In this document: positions 59,389 to 64,000 of the stretch, one piece after another | How positions within the stretch are numbered: the stretch's first letter is position 1 | Layout: the number at the start of each line of letters is the position of its first letter | The notes under the pieces: model-generated | Database searches by the model: none | Told to the model about the DNA's origin: nothing | The model's input: the letters and a program-made list of their open reading frames with translations, nothing else | Position numbers and translations under genes: made by a program | Source of the DNA: Streptomyces sp. XM4193 | GTDB taxonomy: Bacteria > Actinomycetota > Actinomycetes > Streptomycetales > Streptomycetaceae | DNA length: 64,000 bases | Assembly: GCF_023072595.1 (NCBI RefSeq) | Contig: NZ_JALLGK010000001.1 | Location: forward strand, 1,364,001-1,428,000 | Reading direction: 5' to 3'

Positions 59389-59784
59389 GCAACCCCAGCG
59401 CGCCCGTCCCCGGCGGCGGGCGCCGCGCACCCGGCCCTCTCGACCAGACCGCCGTCCCGGCCGAGAGGGCCGCCCGCTTCCCCGCACCCGCCGGTCCCGG
59501 CGCCCGTGGCTCGCCCCACGCCGGTACGCCCGGCCCCCGCGCTCCCGGCCCCCGCGCCGCCCAGGCGGGCCGTACGCCCGTCCCACGCGCCCCGCGCCGG
59601 CCCGGCCCTCGCGCCCGGTGCCCGCCCGGGCCCACGCCCGTGCGTCCGGCGCCCGGCCCGCTCCCGTACGTCTTCCCGCGCCGCTGGTGCGCGCCTGCGC
59701 CGCGTCGTGCGCCCGGCTCGTGGCGGTGTGCCGCCGGGACCGCTCGCGCACCCCGCGGCCCGCAGAAGGGCTCAAGGACCGGGG
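59389..59784. other. C-rich intergenic region, no feature recognised
   Basis: About 400 bp with extreme cytosine content on the plus strand. Open frames on several frames reflect composition. No clear terminator, promoter or RNA is seen. Confidence 0.45.
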
Positions 59785-60273
59785 ATGCGTATCCTGTCGC
59801 CCATGACTTTCCGGCGCGGCGGCAGCAGCGCGCACAGGCTTCCGGCACTGTGCGCGCTGCTGCTGTCGTTGGCGGCGATCCTTCTGACGGGCCCGTTCTC
59901 CGCGTGGCCCGGGGCCGCCGCCCCGACCGCCGCCGAAGGCCGCCCCGCCGCCCCGGCAGCCGCGTTGCAGGACGCCGAGGAACAGCACGCCGAGGAGCAG
60001 CACGACGAAGAGCGGGCGGCGCAGCGGGCCGACGTCCGCGACACCAGCGCCGAGCAGCCCCCCGGGGCGCCGAGCCGCTGCTCCGGACTGCTCCCCGAAC
60101 CGGAGCCTGCGCTGGCCCCCGCGCCCACCTCCGAGTACGGCCACGCGCCCTCCTGCTCGTCCTCGCAGGAAGCCGGCGCCGCCGACTCCGCGGCGGGCGA
60201 CCGAGCCCGTGCCAACGGCTGGCGGGACCGGCCGGCCGCGACACTGAGCCAGCTCTCCGTACTGCGCATCTAG
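59785..60273 (+). CDS. small secreted protein of unknown function
   Basis: A 162-residue protein with a signal peptide (ALCALLLSLAAILLTGPFSAWPGAAA). The mature part has EEQHAEEQHDEER repeats, is Ala/Glu/Pro-rich and has two Cys (SRCSG, PSCSSS). The ATG at 59785 has AAGGA six bases upstream; an ATG at 59803 is possible. It lies upstream of the DsbA-like gene on the same strand, and its two Cys could be a substrate for that enzyme (speculation). Confidence 0.6.
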   Translation: MRILSPMTFRRGGSSAHRLPALCALLLSLAAILLTGPFSAWPGAAAPTAAEGRPAAPAAALQDAEEQHAEEQHDEERAAQRADVRDTSAEQPPGAPSRCSGLLPEPEPALAPAPTSEYGHAPSCSSSQEAGAADSAAGDRARANGWRDRPAATLSQLSVLRI

Positions 60274-60592
60274 GGCTCGGCGTTCGGGTCCTCGCCGGGC
60301 ACACGGCGCCCGGCTCGCGCCGCTGCCGCGTTGTCGTCAGCCACCGCTGCTCCGCGGGGCTTCTCCCCGCGCCTCGCAGCTGCACGCACCGGTGCGCCCG
60401 CCGGCGCGGCGTCGATCCCCGTACGCCCCGTAGGCCCGTACGCCCGTCGCTTGTCCAGTTCACAGCCCCGCCAGTCCATCTGCCCCTCGGGCCGTGACGC
60501 TGCCGCCCGTGCGCACCTCCCCGCGCACGGCCGCCGCGCGCGTTCCCGCCCCAGCCCGCTGCGCTCTCGTGCGCGGCCTTGGAGCGCCAGTG
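60274..60592. other. intergenic region before the DsbA-like gene, nothing clear
   Basis: A GC-rich 319-bp stretch. No convincing hairpin or promoter consensus is assigned. An in-frame extension of the DsbA-like gene to 60494 is possible but looks non-coding (Pro/Arg/Ala). Confidence 0.4.
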
Positions 60593-61549
60593 ATGTCTCA
60601 ACCAGCCAGGAAACCCGGGAAGCCCGGGAAAACAGCTGCCTCCCGCACGGCTGCCGCGTCGAAGCCCCGTACGGCTGCGGCGTCGAAGTCCTCGGCGAAG
60701 TCCCGCCCCTCCACCGGCGACGGTGGCGGTGGAGGCGGGCGGAAGCTCTCGCTCTCGCTCCTGGTGGTGGCGTTGGTGGGTGTGCTGGCCCTCGCCGCCG
60801 TGTCCCTGCTGTCCGACTCCGACAGCTCCGACTCCGCGCCGAGCGGCTCGGGGAACGAGGCGGCCGGCGAGCAGCCGGAGCCGGACGCCGAGCTGCTCGC
60901 GCTCGCCCGCCGCGACAAGAGCGACCCGTATGCGCGCGGCGCCGCCGACGCCCCGGTGGTGATGATCGAGTACTCCGACTTCCAGTGCCCGTTCTGCGGG
61001 AAGTTCGCCAGGGACACCAAGCCCTCGCTGGTGCGGAAGTACGTGGACGAGGGCGTACTGCGGATCGAGTGGCGGCAGTTCCCGATCTTCGGCAAGGAGT
61101 CGGAGAACGCCGCGCGGGCCTCCTGGGCCGCGGGCCGGCAGGGGAAGTTCTGGCAGTTCCACGATGTGGCGTTCGGCGAGGAGCGGAAGAAGAACAGCGG
61201 GGCCTTCTCCCGGGACGGAGTCGAGCAGATGGCGAAGGAGGCGGGCGTCGAGGACCTGGCGAAGTTCGCCGAGGACATGAAGAGCGCCGACGCCACCGCC
61301 GCACTGCGCGAGGACATGAACGAGGGTTACGGCCTCGGCGTCTCCAGCACCCCCGCGTTCCTGGTCAACGGCACTCCGGTGCTCGGAGCCCAGTCCGCCG
61401 AGTACTTCGAGCAGACCGTCGAGCGAGCCCGGAAGCAGGCGGAACGCGCGGACGCCCCCACCACACCCCCTGCCGACGAACCCGACTCCGACGAACGCGA
61501 CTCCGACGAGCGCGACGCCGATGAGCCCGACGCCGGCGGGGCGCCCTGA
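60593..61549 (+). CDS. membrane-anchored DsbA-like thiol oxidoreductase
   Basis: A 318-residue protein. A Lys/Ala-rich cytoplasmic tail precedes a membrane segment at about 52-74 (LSLLVVALVGVLALAAVSLL). The extracellular DsbA-type thioredoxin fold has active site C132PFC135 and a cis-Pro loop in SSTPAFLVNGTPV. The C-terminal tail has DEPDSDERDSDERDADEP repeats. The ATG at 60593 has GGAG nine bases upstream. It overlaps the CcdA-like gene by one base and probably receives electrons from it. Confidence 0.9.
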   Translation: MSQPARKPGKPGKTAASRTAAASKPRTAAASKSSAKSRPSTGDGGGGGGRKLSLSLLVVALVGVLALAAVSLLSDSDSSDSAPSGSGNEAAGEQPEPDAELLALARRDKSDPYARGAADAPVVMIEYSDFQCPFCGKFARDTKPSLVRKYVDEGVLRIEWRQFPIFGKESENAARASWAAGRQGKFWQFHDVAFGEERKKNSGAFSRDGVEQMAKEAGVEDLAKFAEDMKSADATAALREDMNEGYGLGVSSTPAFLVNGTPVLGAQSAEYFEQTVERARKQAERADAPTTPPADEPDSDERDSDERDADEPDAGGAP

Positions 61550-62502
61550 TGGGGGAGATCGGCTATCTCACCGCGCTCCTCGGTGGCCTGCTGTCGCTGC
61601 TGAGCCCGTGCAGCGCCCTGCTGCTGCCGGCGTTCTTCGCCTACGCCTTCGGTACGCCGACCAGGCTGCTGACCCGCACCGCCGCCTTCTTCGTCGGGCT
61701 GTGTCTGACCCTGGTGCCGCTCGGAGTCGCCGGTTCGTTCGCCGGCCGCCTCTTCTACGGTAACCGGGACGCCCTGGTCGCGGTCGGCGGCTGGACGGTG
61801 ATCGCGCTCGGTGTGGCGCAGATCCTCGGTCTGGGATTCGCCTCCCGGCGGATGCAGCAGGCCGCGGCCGGCATCCGTCCCTCCTCGTTGCTCTCGGTCC
61901 TGCTGCTCGGTGCGGTCTACGGACTGGCCGGCTTCTGCGCCGGGCCGATTCTCGGCGGCATCCTCACCATCTCGGCGCTGCACGGTTCGCCGGTGTACGG
62001 CGGGGCGCTGCTGGCGGTGTACGCGCTCGGCATGGCGGCGCCGCTCTTCCTGCTGGCGCTGCTCTGGGAACGCTTCGGGCTCGGTCGGCGCCGCTGGCTG
62101 CGCGGTCGCGAGGTGCGGCTCGGCCGGCTCAGGCTGCACACCACCTCCCTGCTGTCCGGCGGGATGTTCCTGGTGATCGGCTTCGTCTTCCTGCGGTTCC
62201 AGGGCACTTCGGCGCTCTCCGGGCCCCTGGGCGTGGACCAGGAGGCGCGGCTGGAGGAGTGGGTGCGCGACGCCGGGGCCGCGGTCTCCGACGTCGGCGT
62301 GCTGCTGGCTCTCGCGCTGCTCCTGGCGGGCGTGCTCGCGGTCCGGCTGTGGCGGCGGCCCGGCGTCCGCGGGAGCGCCGACGAGGGGCCGTCCGCGGAC
62401 GAGGACGGGCGGGAGACCGCAGAGCCGCGGGAGCCCGGGGAGCCGCGGCCGAGGGCGGCGGAGCGGGACCGGGAGGGCTCGGTGGCGGATGCGGAACGAT
62501 GA
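61549..62502 (+). CDS. CcdA-like thiol-disulfide transporter (cytochrome c biogenesis type)
   Basis: A 317-residue membrane protein with about six hydrophobic segments. The two redox Cys are Cys21 in LLSPCSALLLP and Cys130 in GLAGFCAGP, the standard CcdA positions. It moves reducing power across the membrane. The charged C-terminal tail (about 55 residues) is unusual in length. Its ATG overlaps the stop of the DsbA-like gene (TGATG), so the pair forms one redox module. Confidence 0.92.
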   Translation: MGEIGYLTALLGGLLSLLSPCSALLLPAFFAYAFGTPTRLLTRTAAFFVGLCLTLVPLGVAGSFAGRLFYGNRDALVAVGGWTVIALGVAQILGLGFASRRMQQAAAGIRPSSLLSVLLLGAVYGLAGFCAGPILGGILTISALHGSPVYGGALLAVYALGMAAPLFLLALLWERFGLGRRRWLRGREVRLGRLRLHTTSLLSGGMFLVIGFVFLRFQGTSALSGPLGVDQEARLEEWVRDAGAAVSDVGVLLALALLLAGVLAVRLWRRPGVRGSADEGPSADEDGRETAEPREPGEPRPRAAERDREGSVADAER

Positions 62503-62503
62503 A

Positions 62504-62537
62504 GGCCCGGCAGGGTCTTCACGACCGAACCGGGCCA
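62504..62537 (+). terminator. weak terminator after the CcdA-like gene
   Basis: GGCCCGG pairs with CCGGGCC over a 20-nt loop right after the stop. The stem is short, so this is a modest prediction. Confidence 0.4.
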
Positions 62538-62751
62538 ACTTCCTCGTAAACGAAAGCACTTCGTACGAACCCCCGTGGCCGTACGCATGTGCCTACTATT
62601 TCGTTTTACGTGCCATGCAGAGGGTACGGCGAAGTGGGGCCCTCTTGTCAAGATGGTTTTATGGTGAGGCGCCTGCGCCGCGCGGGCGTAAACTTGAGTT
62701 GAGAGCCGCCGCGGTCGACCAGTCGCGGCGCAGACGTCAGGGGGTGAGCGG

Positions 62752-63282
62752 ATGGCCAGCGGTGCGAACGGTGCTCGACGCACGATCGCCGACAAGCTAG
62801 ACCATCTGATCAGGGTGGTGCATCCGTCGGGGCGAGGACCGCTGAGCTACATGGAGATCGCCGAGGCGATCAAGGAGAAGGCCGGCGCGGAAGGGCCCAC
62901 CGTCTCCCACGCCACCATCCAGAAGATCCGCAAGGGCGAGATCACCGACCCGAAGATCAGCACCCTCACCGTGATCGCCGGATTCTTCGGAGTGCCGGTG
63001 GCGTACTTCATCGACGACAGCGTCACCGAGCGGGTGGACGCGAAGATCGACAAGGTGAAGAAGCGCATCGAACTCAGCAGGGCCGAACGCGATCTGGTCG
63101 CCGCGCTCGGGGACAACGACGTGCGCGATGTCGCGGTCCGGATGAACGGCCTCTCGGTGGCGAGCCTGCACGCGATCCGCGGAGTGATCGACCAGGCCAG
63201 GCGTCTGGAGGGCCTGCCGGAGAGCCCGCCCGGCGAGGCGCCCGCGGCCGGTGCGCCGGGGGTGGCCGCCGGCCACGACTGA
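62752..63282 (+). CDS. XRE-family regulator, probable partner of the downstream ImmA/IrrE protein
   Basis: A 176-residue protein with a helix-turn-helix around residues 22-75 (LSYMEIAEAIKEKAG, VSHATIQKIRKGEITDPKISTLTVIAGFFGVPVAYFID). A helical C-terminus follows (MNGLSVASLHAIRGVIDQARRLEGLPE). The start at 62752 follows GGGGTGA. The upstream 250 bp are locally AT-richer. It precedes a metalloprotease gene of the ImmA/IrrE type, as in many stress or toxin-like pairs. Confidence 0.85.
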   Translation: MASGANGARRTIADKLDHLIRVVHPSGRGPLSYMEIAEAIKEKAGAEGPTVSHATIQKIRKGEITDPKISTLTVIAGFFGVPVAYFIDDSVTERVDAKIDKVKKRIELSRAERDLVAALGDNDVRDVAVRMNGLSVASLHAIRGVIDQARRLEGLPESPPGEAPAAGAPGVAAGHD

Positions 63283-63286
63283 GGCG

Positions 63287-63313
63287 GGTGAAATCCGAGT
63301 CGCCGATTTCACC
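63287..63313 (+). terminator. hairpin between the XRE and ImmA/IrrE-like genes
   Basis: GGTGAAATC and GATTTCACC form a perfect 9-bp stem with a 9-nt loop, just past the XRE stop. It could be a terminator or an attenuating structure. Confidence 0.45.
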
Positions 63314-63416
63314 GGGAATTCCTCCGGAGTTCGACGAGGCGCGGTGGACTCCGTCGAGGGGAGCGACACCGCTTCGCCCGGCCGCGGCGACAGAACAAGC
63401 GTCAGTGACTGAATCC

Positions 63417-63444
63417 AACCGGGCGTTTGGGGAGTTGCCCGGTT
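63417..63444. promoter_or_regulatory. inverted repeat before the ImmA/IrrE-like gene
   Basis: AACCGGGC and GCCCGGTT form perfect 8-bp arms 12 bases apart, just upstream of a TAAACT hexamer (63452-63457) that could be a -10. A regulator site, perhaps for the XRE protein, is plausible. Confidence 0.4.
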
Positions 63445-63477
63445 AGCTGCCTAAACTACGGCTCCGAAGGAGACCGT

Positions 63478-64000
63478 ATGTCCAAGACCAGTCGCCGTGC
63501 CCGCTGCGAGTCCACCGCCAACGAGGTCGACATACCCCGGCCGTTCGACCTCGACGAGTTGTGCGCGCGTATCGCCGCTCGGCGCAACCGCCCGCTGCGC
63601 CTCGTCCCGCTCGAAGGAGTGCCGGACGCCGCCACGCCCTGCGGAGTCTGGGTGGCCACCACCACCAGCGACCTGATCTTCTACGAGCCCGCGACGAGCC
63701 CGGTCCACAAGCTCCAGATCGTTCTGCACGAGCTGGCCCACCTCCTGCTCGGCCACGGCGCGACCGACCGGGAGCGTCCGAGCTACGTCAGCCGCCTGCT
63801 GCAGCGTTCCCGCGCCGCCGACCCCGTACGGGGCGGGCTCGCACCGTACGCGGCCCCCGCGAAGGCCCCGCGCCCCTCGACGGACACCGGCTCGCCCGAC
63901 GGCGCCGTCCCCCGCACCGACCTCGCGCACCCGGCCCGGGCCGCGCACCCGACCGACCCCCCGACGGCCGGCGGCACCGTGGGCTCCACGGGACTCGGCG
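63478..64000 (+). CDS. ImmA/IrrE-type metallopeptidase (partial at window end)
   Basis: The frame is open from the ATG at 63478 to the window end (174 codons). AAGGAG lies six bases upstream. The zinc motif H84ELAH88 is intact, after LIFYEPATSPVHKLQIVLHELAH. ImmA/IrrE proteins cleave partner XRE repressors or act as regulators; the XRE gene is directly upstream. After residue 110 the sequence is Pro/Ala/Thr-rich. The C-terminus lies outside the window. Confidence 0.85.
   Translation, partial: MSKTSRRARCESTANEVDIPRPFDLDELCARIAARRNRPLRLVPLEGVPDAATPCGVWVATTTSDLIFYEPATSPVHKLQIVLHELAHLLLGHGATDRERPSYVSRLLQRSRAADPVRGGLAPYAAPAKAPRPSTDTGSPDGAVPRTDLAHPARAAHPTDPPTAGGTVGSTGLG

Overview
This 64 kb window is high-GC chromosomal DNA of a streptomycete, most likely Streptomyces or a close relative. 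The evidence is very high G+C in third codon positions, many GTG starts and four-base start/stop overlaps, and families typical of the genus: XRE regulators with DUF5753, DUF397 or DUF2690, MocR, FbiC, I36-fused kinases, and long Ala/Pro/Gly-rich tails. The order icmB ... sucC-sucD ... purN-purH ... folD-DUF3017 ... mdh matches my memory of the S. coelicolor core near SCO4800-SCO4830 (not checked here). No tRNA, rRNA, IS element, prophage or CRISPR array was seen.

Layout. 1-450: small cobalamin-binding mutase subunit. 755-8931: a divergent five-gene block, SWIM zinc finger and DUF5691 on the minus strand, MoxR AAA ATPase, DUF5682 and VWA protein on the plus strand, with overlapping start/stop codons inside each arm. 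9164-11266: sucCD. 11443-16169: sigma-like membrane protein, DUF6350 membrane protein and another membrane protein. 16434-18652: purN-purH. 18791-21141: FHA protein and a Ser/Thr kinase fused to an I36 domain. 22441-23940: folD-DUF3017. 24174-29330: icd, a large XRE regulator and mdh; icd and mdh share an 18-bp operator-like sequence.

29633-33851: two paralogous glycine-betaine-type binding lipoproteins flanking a divergent AhpD-like/MocR pair. 34026-38993: rocD, trpS, a 2H phosphoesterase and a BrkB-like membrane protein. 38908-41891: a D,D-carboxypeptidase and a family-5 solute-binding protein. 42077-47767: a minus-strand poly-gamma-glutamate-type operon (HAMP membrane protein, pgsB, pgsC, NlpC/P60 peptidase) in which pgsC carries an in-frame TAA. 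A divergent secreted protein (47999-48952) resembles poly-gamma-glutamate hydrolases.

49285-51864: fbiC. 52007-53230: SGNH hydrolase. 53497-56514: a 1005-residue D,D-carboxypeptidase with a huge cytoplasmic extension. 56727-59388: GPP34 protein, then an XRE/DUF397 pair. 59785-62502: secreted protein, DsbA-like and CcdA-like thiol-redox genes. 62752-64000: an XRE regulator and an ImmA/IrrE-type metalloprotease gene cut by the window end.

The window links central carbon metabolism (four TCA enzymes, purine and folate enzymes) with envelope functions. The best candidates for little-described biology are the MoxR/VWA/DUF5682/DUF5691/SWIM block and the poly-gamma-glutamate-like locus with its interrupted pgsC and divergent hydrolase-like gene.
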